Shown here one piece after another: positions 1-9,100 of a stretch of DNA of 64,000 bases (position 1 is the first letter of the stretch; every line of letters starts with the position of its first letter). The stretch is from Pseudoclavibacter endophyticus (GTDB lineage: Bacteria; Actinomycetota; Actinomycetes; Actinomycetales; Microbacteriaceae). The notes below the pieces were generated by a model. That model was given only the letters and a program-made list of their open reading frames with translations, made no database searches and had not been told where the DNA came from. The translations under genes were made by a program, and so were the position numbers. The DNA is taken from assembly GCF_008831085.1 (NCBI RefSeq), contig NZ_WBJY01000001.1, positions 1,426,001 through 1,490,000 of the forward strand, given 5' to 3'.

Positions 1-1
1 G

Positions 2-1372
2 GGCTACGTGCTCGCCTACGGCATCGCGCTCGTCCCCGCCGGCCGGCTCGGTGACGTCTGGAACCGCCGCGCCCTGTTCCTCATCGGCCTCGTCGCGTTC
101 CTCGCCGCGAGCCTCGTGTGCGCGCTCGCGGTCTCGACCCACATGCTCATCGTCGGCCGGCTCCTGCAGGGCGTTGCGGCGGGCATTCTCATGCCGCAGG
201 TCCTCGGCCTCGTGCAACAACTGTTCCGCGGCCCCGAACGTGGCCGGGCGTTCGGCGTGTTCGGCGCGGCGATCGGCGTCGGCACCGCTTTCGGCCCCAC
301 GATCGGTGGTCTGCTGATCGGCGCGTTCGGCGACGAGCTTGGGTGGCGGTGGACGTTCGGCATGAACGTTCCCCTCGCGATCGTGCTGCTCGGCTTCGCC
401 TACTGGCTCACGCCGCGCGACCAGGTGCGGAGGCCGGGGCAGCAGCTCGATCTCGTGGGCACCTCACTCCTCGCGCTCGCCGTCACGTCATTCATGCTGC
501 CGTTCGTCCTCACGACGGGCGGTGACGACGACCACCCGGCGCGGTGGGGGTTCCTCGCGCTCGGCGCCGCGCTCGTCGCGGCGTTCCTGTGGTGGGAGCG
601 CCGCTACCTGGCGGCCGGCAAGACGCCGGTCGTCGATCTGAACACGTTCCGCCTGCCGTCGTACCGGTACGGCGTCATCATCGTCACGCTGTTCTTCGCG
701 GCCATGCCGCCCGTGTTCCTGCTGCAGACCCTGTTTCTCATGAACGGCCTCGGTCACGAGGCCGTCGTCGCCGGCCTCACCTCGGTTCCGTACGCGATCG
801 TGTCGGCGATCGCGGCGGCCGCGCTCGGACGGTACTCGCACCGCTTCGGCGCGACGCTCGTGACCATCGGCACGACGGTCTACTTCGCCGGGCTCATCGG
901 CCTGCTCGTCTGCACGCAGTTCGTGAGCCGCGACCTCATGCCCGTCGCCCTCGCCACGGTGTTCGCCGTGAGCGGCGCAGGCGCCGGAGCCTTCATGGGA
1001 TCGAACCAGGCGCGGATGCTGAAGCACATTCCGGTGACGCAGGCCGGCATCGCGGGCTCGTTCTCTCAGGTCGGGCAGCGCATCGGCAACGCGATCGGCG
1101 TCGCGATCGCCACCAGCATCTACTACTCGGTCTCCGCGTCGACCGGCAACCACACGGGCGCCGCGCGCGAGGCGGTGGGAGCCGGTCTGATCTACGCGCT
1201 CGGGGTCGTGGTCATCGCCCTCGTGTTCGTCATCATCGACAACATCGGGGCCGTGCGGCGTGCCGGCACCGACACGGCGGCCGTGCAGATCACCGACCGT
1301 GCCCTGCTCGGCGACGCGGGGCACTCGACTCCGACGGGCGGCATCGAGGTGCAGCCCGAGCCGAAGGACTAG
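2..1372 (+). CDS. MFS drug exporter, DHA2 family (5' truncated by window)
   Basis: This looks like the proton-driven multidrug exporter class (EmrB/QacA-like) in the cytoplasmic membrane. The frame is open to the left edge, so the true start and first helices lie outside the window; about 456 residues remain against roughly 500 for the family. Visible marks are motif A (GRLGDVWNRR), antiporter motif C (GTAFGPTIGG) and about a dozen hydrophobic helices. Its stop overlaps the stop of the opposing phosphatase gene (CTAG), so the two transcripts converge. Substrate cannot be told from sequence. Confidence 0.85.
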   Translation, partial: GYVLAYGIALVPAGRLGDVWNRRALFLIGLVAFLAASLVCALAVSTHMLIVGRLLQGVAAGILMPQVLGLVQQLFRGPERGRAFGVFGAAIGVGTAFGPTIGGLLIGAFGDELGWRWTFGMNVPLAIVLLGFAYWLTPRDQVRRPGQQLDLVGTSLLALAVTSFMLPFVLTTGGDDDHPARWGFLALGAALVAAFLWWERRYLAAGKTPVVDLNTFRLPSYRYGVIIVTLFFAAMPPVFLLQTLFLMNGLGHEAVVAGLTSVPYAIVSAIAAAALGRYSHRFGATLVTIGTTVYFAGLIGLLVCTQFVSRDLMPVALATVFAVSGAGAGAFMGSNQARMLKHIPVTQAGIAGSFSQVGQRIGNAIGVAIATSIYYSVSASTGNHTGAAREAVGAGLIYALGVVVIALVFVIIDNIGAVRRAGTDTAAVQITDRALLGDAGHSTPTGGIEVQPEPKD

Positions 1373-2187
1373 CGCGATGGACGAAGGAGCGCGACGACCT
1401 CGTCGTGCAGGTGGCCGTTGGTCGCGATCGCCGAGCCGTGCCAGGGGCCGTCCTCACCGTCGACGCTCGTGAAGCGGCCACCGGCCTCGACCACGATCGG
1501 CTCGAGCGCCGCCATGTCATAAGGCTTGAGGTCGAATTCTCCGGCGACCTCGAGCGCGCCCTCGGCGACGAGCATGTACGACCACATCTCGCCCACGGCA
1601 CGGGTGCGGGTGACGCGGCGGCTGAGGTCGACGAGCTGGTCAAGTCGGCCGGCCTCGTCCCAACCCTTCAAGCTGTTGTAACTGATCGACGCCTGCGCGA
1701 GGTCGTCGATCCTCGAGACGTGGATGCGCCGATCGGTCGCGGTGTTCTGATCTGCGAGATCGTCGTCGGTGTATGCGCCATGGCCGGATGCTCCCCACCA
1801 GCGACGGTTGAGTGCGGGAGCGCTCACCACCCCGACCTCGGGCACACCGTCGACGGCGAGTGCGATGAGGGTCGCCCAGATCGGGATGCCGCGCATGAAG
1901 TTGGCGGTTCCGTCAATCGGGTCGATGATCCACTGGCGCCGCGTCGATCCCTGCGCTCCGTACTCCTCGCCGAGGATGCCGTCACCCGCGCGTGCCACGT
2001 CGAGGCGTTCGCGGAGGACGCGTTCGACCTCGCGGTCGGCGTCGGTGACGTGCGTCCGGTCTTCTTTCTCATACACGCCGAAGTCGCGAGCGTGGAACGC
2101 GCGCATCGAGACAGCGTCGGCGATGTCGGCCAGCTCCCGTGCCAGCCGCAGGTCAGACGAAATGGAGTGCAGGAGTTCGCGGGCCAC
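1369..2187 (-). CDS. hisN: Inositol-monophosphatase-family phosphatase, probable histidinol-phosphatase HisN
   Basis: A 272-residue metal-dependent phosphatase of the IMPase fold. Metal-site motifs are GEE near residue 73, DPIDGTANF at 89-97 and a C-terminal DLKPYDMAALEP segment near 220. Actinobacteria commonly use this type as histidinol-phosphatase, the penultimate step of histidine synthesis, but inositol phosphatase activity cannot be excluded. The start is GTG: a TAGGCT -10 box (2194-2199) lies 6 bases upstream and there is no Shine-Dalgarno sequence, which fits a leaderless mRNA. It ends tail-to-tail with the MFS gene. Confidence 0.85.
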   Translation of the reverse strand: MARELLHSISSDLRLARELADIADAVSMRAFHARDFGVYEKEDRTHVTDADREVERVLRERLDVARAGDGILGEEYGAQGSTRRQWIIDPIDGTANFMRGIPIWATLIALAVDGVPEVGVVSAPALNRRWWGASGHGAYTDDDLADQNTATDRRIHVSRIDDLAQASISYNSLKGWDEAGRLDQLVDLSRRVTRTRAVGEMWSYMLVAEGALEVAGEFDLKPYDMAALEPIVVEAGGRFTSVDGEDGPWHGSAIATNGHLHDEVVALLRPSR

Positions 2188-2193
2188 GCTGCG

Positions 2194-2199
2194 AGCCTA
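2194..2199 (-). promoter_or_regulatory. -10 box for leaderless hisN
   Basis: TAGGCT on the minus strand is separated by 6 bases from the GTG start at 2187, so transcription should begin at or next to the start codon. No convincing -35 was identified. Confidence 0.5.
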
Positions 2200-2241
2200 G
2201 CCGCCGCGGGTTCCGGGACGGTGAGCCTCGCCGGCTGCCGG

Positions 2242-3384
2242 TCAGCTCCGCCACTCGTCCTCGGCGGTCTCGAGCGACACGAACAAGCGGCGCAGCGATT
2301 CGAGGCGATCGGCCCCGCGAGCATCCAGTCTTCCGTCGCGCACCGCCTCGTCGAGCTCGCAGTCGGGCGCGTCGACGCGGTGGGTGCATCCGCGGGGGCA
2401 GTCGTCGGCGATCGCCGCAAGGTCGGAGAATCCCCGAAGCACGCTGTCGTGCGAGACGTGTCCGAGTCCGAACGAGCGCACCCCGGGGGTGTCGATAATC
2501 CACCCGCCGCGGCCTCGGGCGTCAACGACGGGCAGGGCCACCGACGACGACGAGGTGTGCCGCCCCCGGCCAGTGACATCGTTCACGCGGCCGACCTCGC
2601 GCTCGGCGTTCGGCACGAGCAGATTGACGATGGTCGACTTTCCCACGCCCGAGTGGCCTACGAGCACCGTCGTGGTTCCCGCGATGGCGCTTCTGAGTTC
2701 GTCGACGGGGGCCGCGGCTCGCTGCGATTCGAAGATCGGCACGCCGAGCGGCTCGACGAGGGCCCGCAGCTCATTGGCCGCCTTCAGGTCGGTCTTCGTC
2801 AGCAGCAGCATCGGTTCGATTCCGGCGTCGAGGGCGGCGACGATGCAGCGGTCGATGAGCCGAGGCCGGGGCTCCGGGTCCACGGTCGCGGCGACGATGC
2901 AGAGCCGGTCGGCGTTCGCGACGATGACGCGCTCGATCTGATCGGTGTCGTCGGCGCTGCGACGAAGCAGGGTCTTCCGGTTGTGGATGCGCACGATGCG
3001 TGCGAGCGTGCCGGGCGCGCCCGTGACGTCGCCCACGAGATCGACGACGTCGCCCGTCACGATCCGCTGGCGACCGAGCTCGCGGGCGCGGGCAGCCGTG
3101 ACCGCTCGAACGCGCTCGGACGCCGCCCCGGCGCCGTCGCGCGTGCCCGCGCGATCGGCGGCGAGGCCGGGCACGGTGTCGACCGACACGGGACGCCCGT
3201 CGTCGGCGACGAGCACGGTCGCGCGCCCGCGGTCGACGGTGACGACGAGTCCCGGGATCGCGTCGGCGTGCTCCGGCCGCTGCTTCGATCTGGGGCGGTT
3301 CGACTTGGGGTTGGGTCGAACACGGACGTCGTCCTCGTCCCAGTCGCCGTATTGCTCGAAGGCGTCGGCACGGCCGGCGGTCAT
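2242..3384 (-). CDS. rsgA: Ribosome small subunit-dependent GTPase RsgA
   Basis: Circularly permuted GTPase that acts late in 30S subunit maturation. An OB-like N-terminal region is followed by the permuted G motifs: TKTD (G4) at 196-199, the P-loop GHSGVGKS at 243-250, then DTPG (G3) at 298-301. A C-terminal zinc knuckle is supplied by C329, C333, H335 and C342. At 380 residues the length is normal for actinobacterial homologues, which carry a basic N-terminal extension. It sits 27 bases downstream of aroA on the same strand, so co-transcription is likely. Confidence 0.93.
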   Translation of the reverse strand: MTAGRADAFEQYGDWDEDDVRVRPNPKSNRPRSKQRPEHADAIPGLVVTVDRGRATVLVADDGRPVSVDTVPGLAADRAGTRDGAGAASERVRAVTAARARELGRQRIVTGDVVDLVGDVTGAPGTLARIVRIHNRKTLLRRSADDTDQIERVIVANADRLCIVAATVDPEPRPRLIDRCIVAALDAGIEPMLLLTKTDLKAANELRALVEPLGVPIFESQRAAAPVDELRSAIAGTTTVLVGHSGVGKSTIVNLLVPNAEREVGRVNDVTGRGRHTSSSSVALPVVDARGRGGWIIDTPGVRSFGLGHVSHDSVLRGFSDLAAIADDCPRGCTHRVDAPDCELDEAVRDGRLDARGADRLESLRRLFVSLETAEDEWRS

Positions 3385-3411
3385 GTCGCGGCCGGGGGAG
3401 TCGGGCGACCG

Positions 3412-4839
3412 CTACACATCGAAGGCCGCCAGGCGGACGTCGTCGCCGTCGCCGCCGGCCGACGCGATGAGGTCTCGCCAGAGCTGCGGGAACTCGGGCA
3501 GGGTCTTGGCCGTCGAGCCGATGTCGTCGATCGAGACGCCCTCGATGGCGAGTCCGATGATCGTGCCGCTCGTGGCCATGCGGTGGTCGCCGTAGGCGCT
3601 CCACTCGGCGCCACGGAGCGGTCCGGGCGCGATGTCGAGGCCGTCGTCGTGCTCCGTGACGTCGGCACCGATCTTCGTCAGCTCGGTCGCGAGCGCGGCG
3701 AGCCGATCGGTCTCGTGGCCTCGCAGATGGCCGATGCCGCGCAGACGGCTCGGGGTCGAGCACAGGGCGCAGAGCGCCGCGAGGTTGGGCGCCAGCTCAC
3801 CGGCCTCGCCGAGGTCGAGGTCGACGCCGTCGACGCGGCTCCCCTGCGCGATGCCGCGTTCCTTGTGCAGCACGAGGGCACCGTCGCCGACCGAAACGCG
3901 GGCCCCGAACTGCGGCAGGATCTCGGCGAGCTGCGCGCCGACCTGCGTCGTGCGGTCGGGCCAGTCATCGATGCGGACCGTGCCGCCGGCGACGATTGCA
4001 CCGATGAGGAACGGCTCGGCGTTCGACAGGTCGGGTTCGATCGTCACCTCGGCCCCGGCGATCGGCGAGCTGGGCACGCGCCAGGTGCGCTCGTCGACGC
4101 GCTCGACGTCGACGCCGCGGCCGCGAAGCGTCTCAATGGTCATGTCGATGTGCGGCACGCTCGGCAGTTGTTCGCCCGTGTGCCTGAGCGTGAGCCCGCT
4201 CCGGAACCGCGGGGCGGCGAGCAAGAGGCCGCTCACGAACTGGCTCGACGCCGACGCGTCGATCGTGAGCTTGCCACCACGCACCGAGCCCGTGCCGTAC
4301 AGCGAGAACGGCAGCCGCCCTCGGTGGTCATCGCGAACCTCGACCCCGAGCGCGACGAGCGCCTCGATCGTCGTGCGCATGGGACGACGACGCGCCGCGT
4401 CGTCGCCGTCGAACGCGACGGGGCCCAGCGCCAGCGCCGCGACGGGAGGCATGAAGCGCATGACGGTGCCGGCGAGCCCGCAGTCGATCGACACGCCCCC
4501 TTCGAGCCTGCGCCTCGGCGTGATGCGAAGGTCGTCGCCGAAACGCCCCGTCCCCTCGAGGCGCTCGACTCCCGTCCCGAGCTGCCCGAGCGCCGTGGTC
4601 ATGAGCTCGGTGTCGCGTGCCGCGAGCGGCCCGCGCAGGGTCGATGGGGCGGAGGCGAGGGCCGACAGCACGAGCTCGCGATTGGTGAGGCTCTTCGAGC
4701 CCGGAATCTGCACGCGCGCGTCAATGGGACCGTCGGCCACGGGGGCGGGCCACGGACCGTCGTCATGCTGCAGGGGCTCCGACTCGTCGTCGGAGCTCGT
4801 CGGGTCGACGTCGGGGCCGGAATACCGAAAGATCTCCAT
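3412..4839 (-). CDS. aroA: 3-phosphoshikimate 1-carboxyvinyltransferase (EPSP synthase)
   Basis: Cytosolic shikimate-pathway enzyme that condenses phosphoenolpyruvate with shikimate-3-phosphate. The 475-residue product has the substrate-binding motif PGSKSLTNR at 46-54, the repeated inverted alpha/beta architecture and a late DHRMA motif. I chose the ATG at 4839 over an upstream in-frame start at 4902 because family homology begins after it and a TACTCT -10 box (4848-4853) lies 8 bases before it, predicting a leaderless mRNA. The start codon lies inside the divergent sigH promoter. rsgA follows at 27 bases. Confidence 0.92.
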   Translation of the reverse strand: MEIFRYSGPDVDPTSSDDESEPLQHDDGPWPAPVADGPIDARVQIPGSKSLTNRELVLSALASAPSTLRGPLAARDTELMTTALGQLGTGVERLEGTGRFGDDLRITPRRRLEGGVSIDCGLAGTVMRFMPPVAALALGPVAFDGDDAARRRPMRTTIEALVALGVEVRDDHRGRLPFSLYGTGSVRGGKLTIDASASSQFVSGLLLAAPRFRSGLTLRHTGEQLPSVPHIDMTIETLRGRGVDVERVDERTWRVPSSPIAGAEVTIEPDLSNAEPFLIGAIVAGGTVRIDDWPDRTTQVGAQLAEILPQFGARVSVGDGALVLHKERGIAQGSRVDGVDLDLGEAGELAPNLAALCALCSTPSRLRGIGHLRGHETDRLAALATELTKIGADVTEHDDGLDIAPGPLRGAEWSAYGDHRMATSGTIIGLAIEGVSIDDIGSTAKTLPEFPQLWRDLIASAGGDGDDVRLAAFDV

Positions 4840-4844
4840 CGGTT
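4819..4844 (+). promoter_or_regulatory. SigR/SigH-type autoregulatory promoter of sigH
   Basis: GGAAT (4819-4823), exactly 18 bases, then GTT (4842-4844). This is a perfect match to the published SigR consensus (GGAAT-N18-GTT), located upstream of the sigma gene as in Streptomyces sigR. The predicted transcript starts near 4850-4853 and covers the upstream ATG at 4929 with its strong ribosome site. The element overlaps the aroA start codon on the other strand. Confidence 0.8.
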
Positions 4845-4847
4845 GAC

Positions 4848-4853
4848 AGAGTA
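4848..4853 (-). promoter_or_regulatory. -10 box for leaderless aroA
   Basis: TACTCT on the minus strand is 8 bases from the aroA ATG at 4839. It lies within the start region of the SigR-type sigH transcript, so the two divergent promoters physically overlap. Confidence 0.45.
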
Positions 4854-4928
4854 GCGGGCGCCCCCGCGCCGCCGACGGCGCCGATCCGGCGCGCGGCGCC
4901 ACGGGAACGGGGCGCGAGAGGAGCGAGC

Positions 4929-5066
4929 ATGTGTGTTGCCACGTTGACGAGGGCCGATAAGGCGGTCGCGTCGGTACCCGCCGCGACCGATCCGTTCGCG
5001 GATTCGGCCGCTCGGCGCGGGTTCCCCGCCTTCTCCGCAGGCGCCGTCCGCCTAGACTCGGTCGCG
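4929..5066 (+). other. Possible N-terminal extension of SigH (long isoform)
   Basis: An in-frame ATG at 4929 lies 46 codons upstream of the conserved SigH start. It has a good Shine-Dalgarno (AGGAG at 4919-4923, 5-base spacer), whereas the downstream start has none. The extension is open and in frame through to the sigma domain. Streptomyces SigR is known to have such an extended, unstable isoform made from the SigR-dependent promoter, so the same feedback design is inferred here. The extension shows no recognisable domain. Confidence 0.55.
5053..5058 (+). promoter_or_regulatory. -10 box for the short SigH isoform
   Basis: TAGACT ends 8 bases before the ATG at 5067, with no ribosome site between. 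This fits a constitutive, leaderless transcript for the short form. The -35 region is poor. Confidence 0.45.
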
Positions 5067-5756
5067 ATGACCGAGCATCCAGCGTCCGACACGCCGCCCA
5101 CCGCCACGGACCTCCACGAGCGGTTCCAGGCCGAGGCGCTGCCCTTCCTCGACCAGCTCTACGCCGCCGCGATGCGCATGACGCGCAACCCCTCCGACGC
5201 CGAAGATCTCGTGCAAGAGACGTTCGTGCGTGCCTATGCGGCGTTTGAGCGCTTCGAGCAAGGCACCAACCTCAAGGCGTGGTTGTACCGCATCCTCACC
5301 AACCTCTACATCAACGACTATCGCAAGCGACAGCGACAGCCCTACCAGAACCCGCTCGAGGAGCTCGAGGACTGGCAGTTGGGGGGCGCCGAGTCGACCA
5401 CCTCGCATTCGCGCGTGAACCGATCGGCCGAGGCCGAGGCGATCGACCGAATGCCCGACTCGAGCGTCAAGACGGCCCTCCAGGAGCTTCCGGAGCACTT
5501 CCGTCTCGCGGTGTTTCTCGCAGACGTCGAGGGATTTCCCTACAAGGAGATCGCCGACATCATGGCCACCCCGGTCGGCACGGTCATGAGCCGGCTCCAC
5601 CGAGGGCGGCGGATGCTGCGCGAGCGGCTGACCGACTACGCGCGCAGCCAGGGCATGCTGCGTGATGAGTCGGATGCGGCCGGTTCGGCATCCTCGGCGC
5701 CCGCCGACGCCCGCGCAGGCACCACGACCGACCACGAACACGGAGGGAAGCGATGA
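5067..5756 (+). CDS. sigH: ECF RNA polymerase sigma factor, SigH/SigR type
   Basis: Group IV sigma factor of the thiol-oxidative stress type. The 229-residue short form has region 2 at about 26-90 (core binding and -10 recognition, ending in [10 protein letters not shown]) and region 4 at about 135-187 with a helix-turn-helix. Length matches Streptomyces SigR and mycobacterial SigH. It overlaps the downstream anti-sigma gene by ATGA, the usual co-expressed pair. Expression probably comes from two promoters: a SigR-type autoregulated one at 4819-4844 and a leaderless one at 5053. A longer product starting at 4929 is possible. Confidence 0.93.
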   Translation: MTEHPASDTPPTATDLHERFQAEALPFLDQLYAAAMRMTRNPSDAEDLVQETFVRAYAAFERFEQGTNLKAWLYRILTNLYINDYRKRQRQPYQNPLEELEDWQLGGAESTTSHSRVNRSAEAEAIDRMPDSSVKTALQELPEHFRLAVFLADVEGFPYKEIADIMATPVGTVMSRLHRGRRMLRERLTDYARSQGMLRDESDAAGSASSAPADARAGTTTDHEHGGKR

Positions 5757-6016
5757 GCGACTGTGGCTGTGAGAAAGCTATCGAAGAGCTCGGCGAATAC
5801 CTTCACCACGAGCTCTGCGCCGAAGACGAGGCGACCGTGCGCGAGCACCTGGCGAATTGCCCGAGCTGCCGCGAGGAGCTGCGCGTGAACTCGGCGCTCA
5901 TCGAGTCAGTCCAGCGAGCGTGCCGGGAGCGCGCTCCAGAAACGCTCCGCCTGCAGGTGCTTGCGGCGCTCGCGGCGTCGCCCGACCGCCACGCGCCCAC
6001 GACGCCGGCGCCCTGA
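5753..6016 (+). CDS. rsrA: Zinc-binding anti-sigma factor, RsrA/RshA type
   Basis: An 87-residue anti-sigma factor of the ZAS family that would hold SigH inactive under reducing conditions and release it when its thiols are oxidised. The hallmark H-x3-C-x2-C motif is H32, C36, C39; further cysteines at 4, 6 and 22 could provide the fourth zinc ligand and the redox disulfide. The start ATG overlaps the sigH stop, indicating translational coupling. Length is slightly under the about 100 residues usual for RsrA. Confidence 0.9.
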   Translation: MSDCGCEKAIEELGEYLHHELCAEDEATVREHLANCPSCREELRVNSALIESVQRACRERAPETLRLQVLAALAASPDRHAPTTPAP

Positions 6017-6017
6017 C

Positions 6018-6053
6018 GCGGCCGCGGCGTTCCGCGCGGCCGCGGCGTTCCGC
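6018..6053. repeat. 18-bp tandem repeat, two copies
   Basis: Two adjacent copies of an 18-base unit containing CGGCCGCGGCGTTCC (period 18) lie right after the anti-sigma stop, in the 126-base gap between the convergent rsrA and kgd genes. The rest of that gap is GC-rich with no clear terminator. Confidence 0.7.
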
Positions 6054-6142
6054 GCGCCCGCCGCATCCCGCCCGCATCCGGTCGCCCGCGCGGGCCCGGA
6101 CCGGCCGGAAGGCGCGGACCGTCACCACGCAGCGGTCGGCAC

Positions 6143-9100
6143 CTAGCCGAGGATCTTCTCGAGGAGTTCCTGCTGCTGGCGCGTGTGCGCCTTCATGTTG
6201 CCAACAGAAGGCGCCGACGACTCGGGGCGGGCGACGCACGAGATCGTGCGGCCCTCGAGACGAGGGGCGAAGTTCATGCGGATGAACGGCCAAGCGCCCT
6301 GGTTCTCGGGCTCGTCCTGCGCCCACACGATATCGGCGTTCGGGTAGGTCGCGATCACCTCGTTGAGTTCTTCGTGCGGCAGAGGGTAGTACCGCTCGAG
6401 GCGGACGAGCGCCGTCGAGGTGTCCTGACGCTTCTCCAGCTCGGCACGGAGCTCGTAGTGCAGCTTGCCCGAATGAATGATGACCTTTCGCACCGCGTCA
6501 TGGTCGAGCGAGCGAGCGTCGTCGATCACGGGGCGGAATCCGATCGAGGTGAAATCGTCGAGCGGCGAGACGGCGCTCCGCAGCCGGAGCATCGACTTGG
6601 GCGTGAACACCACGAGCGGTTTGCGCGGGCGAGCGTAGGCCTGATTGCGCAGCAGGTGGAAGTACGAGGCCGGTGTCGATGGCTGGGAGATGATCATGTT
6701 GTCTTCCGCCGCGAGAGTGAGGAAGCGCTCGATGCGGGCCGACGAGTGGTCGGGGCCCTGCCCTTCGTAGCCGTGCGGAAGCAGCAGCACGACGCTCGAA
6801 CGCTGGTTCCACTTCTGCTCCGACGACGAGATGAACTCGTCGATGATCGTCTGCGCGCCGTTGGCGAAGTCGCCGAACTGCGCCTCCCACAGCACGAGCG
6901 AATCGGGTCGCTCGACCGAGTAACCGTATTCGAAGCCCAGCACCGCGAACTCGCTGAGCAACGAGTCGTAGATGGAGAGACGGGCCTGGTCGTCGGCGAG
7001 GTTCTGGAGCGGGATCCAGTTCTGCCCGTTGACGCGATCGTGGAAGACCGCGTGGCGCTGCGTGAACGTGCCTCGGCGCGAGTCCTGGCCCGTCATGCGC
7101 ACGGGCGTGCCGTCGAGGAGCAGCGAACCGATCGCGAGCAATTCGGCGTACGCCCAGTCGACGTCGCCCTCGGCGCTCATCTTCGCGCGCTTCGACAGCA
7201 CCGACTTGAGCTTGGTGTGGACGGTGAATCCGTCCGGCGGCGACGCATGCGCCTCGCCGATCGTCCGCAGCACGTCGGCCGAGACGGCGGTCTCCGGCTG
7301 CAGCTTCGACTCGTCCTCGCCGGATCCGACTGCCTTCAGCTCGCTTGCCGAAATCGGCGTCGACTCGGTTTGCGCCTGGTGCGTCTCGGCGAACGCGCGC
7401 TCGAGGCGCTCCTGGAAGTCCTGCTGCGCGCGCTCGTACTCCTCCTGCGTGATGTCGCCGCGGCCGACAAGCGCCTCGGCGTAGAGCTTGCGGACCGAGC
7501 GCTTGGCCTCAATGAGGTTGTACATGAGCGGCTGCGTCATCGACGGGTCGTCGCCCTCGTTGTGACCGCGGCGGCGGTAGGAGATGAGGTCGACGACCAC
7601 GTCGCGCTTGAAGCGCTGTCGGTAGGCGAAGGCGAGTTCCGCGATGTGCGCGACCGCCTCGGGGTCGTCACCGTTCACGTGGAAGATCGGCGCCTGGATC
7701 GCCTTGGCGGCGTCGGTCGCGTACATCGAGGTCCGGGCGTCGCGCGGGGTGGTCGTGAATCCGACCTGATTGTTGATGTTGACGTGAATCGTGCCGCCCG
7801 TGCGGTAGGCGCGGAGCTGGGACATCTGGAAGGTCTCGAAGACGACGCCCTGCCCTGCCATGGCCGCGTCACCGTGTACCAGGATCGGCAGCACGGCATC
7901 CCGACCATCGTCGGTGCGGTCGAGCTTGGCGCGCACGATGCCCTCGAGCACGCCGTCGACGGCCTCGAGGTGCGAGGGGTTCGCCGCCAGGTAGACGGGG
8001 ATCGTGGCGCCGGAGCCGGCCGTGAACTCGCCCGTGATGCCGAGGTGGTACTTGACGTCGCCGGAGCCGGTGCGGCCGGAGCGCGGGGCGACGCCCTCGA
8101 ACTCGCGGAAGATCTGGCCGTACGTCTTGCCGGCGATGTTCGTGAGCACGTTGAGGCGGCCGCGGTGGGCCATGCCGATCGCGACCTCGTCGAGGCCCTC
8201 TTCCGCCGCACCCTGGATGATGGTGTCGAGGAGGGCGATGACCGACTCGGAGCCCTCGAGCGAGAAGCGCTTCTGGCCGACGTACTTGGTCTGCAGGAAG
8301 GTCTCGAACGCCTCGGCCTCGTTGAGCTTGTTGAGGATGCGCACCTGCTCTTCGTGCGTCGGCTTCTGGTACGGGTGCTCCAGCTGGTCCTGGAACCACT
8401 CGCGCTGTTCCGGGTCCTGGATGTGCATGTACTCGATGCCGATGGTGCGGCAGTACGTGTCGCGGAGGATGCCCAGGATCTCGCGCAGCTTCATCTGGCG
8501 CTGATCCTTGCCGCCGAAGCCCGCCGTCACGAACGTGCGCTCGAGATCCCAGAACGTGAGCCCATGGGTCTCGATCTCGAGGTCGGGATGTGTGCGCTGC
8601 ACATACTCGAGCGGATCGATGTCGGCCATCATGTGCCCGCGTACGCGATACATGTTGATGAGCTGGTGCACGCGCGCCGTCTTGTTGAGCGCCGCGGCGA
8701 GGTCGACGTGCTCGTCTTGCGTCCAGATGACCGGCTTGTACGGAATGCGGAGGGCCGCGAAGATCTCCTGATAGAAGTTGTGCCCGCCCGTGAGGTGCTC
8801 GTGCACGATCTTCAGGAACTCGCCCGAGCCGGCACCCTGGATGACTCGGTGGTCGTAGGTCGACGAGAGCGTGATCTTCTTCGAGACGGCCAGGTCGTTG
8901 AGCGCCTCTTGCGACATTCCCTGGTAGGCCGCCGGGTATTCGAGGGCCCCGGCGCCGATGATCGCGCCCTGGCCCTTCATGAGACGGGGCACCGACATGA
9001 GCGTTCCGATGCCGCCCGGGTTGGTGAGCGAGATGGTCGTGCCCGCGTAGTCGCCACCGGTCAGCTCATTGTTACGGCCGCGCTTGATGAGATCTTCGTA

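Noticed and set aside
544..4854. A plus-strand open frame of over 1400 codons across rsgA and aroA
   Set aside because: It is antisense to clear hisN, rsgA and aroA genes; long shadow frames are expected at this GC content. The same applies to 6185-9700 opposite kgd.
4903..4945. Second SigR-like promoter from GGGAAC at 4903
   Set aside because: The following GTT triplets are 26 or more bases away, not 17-19.
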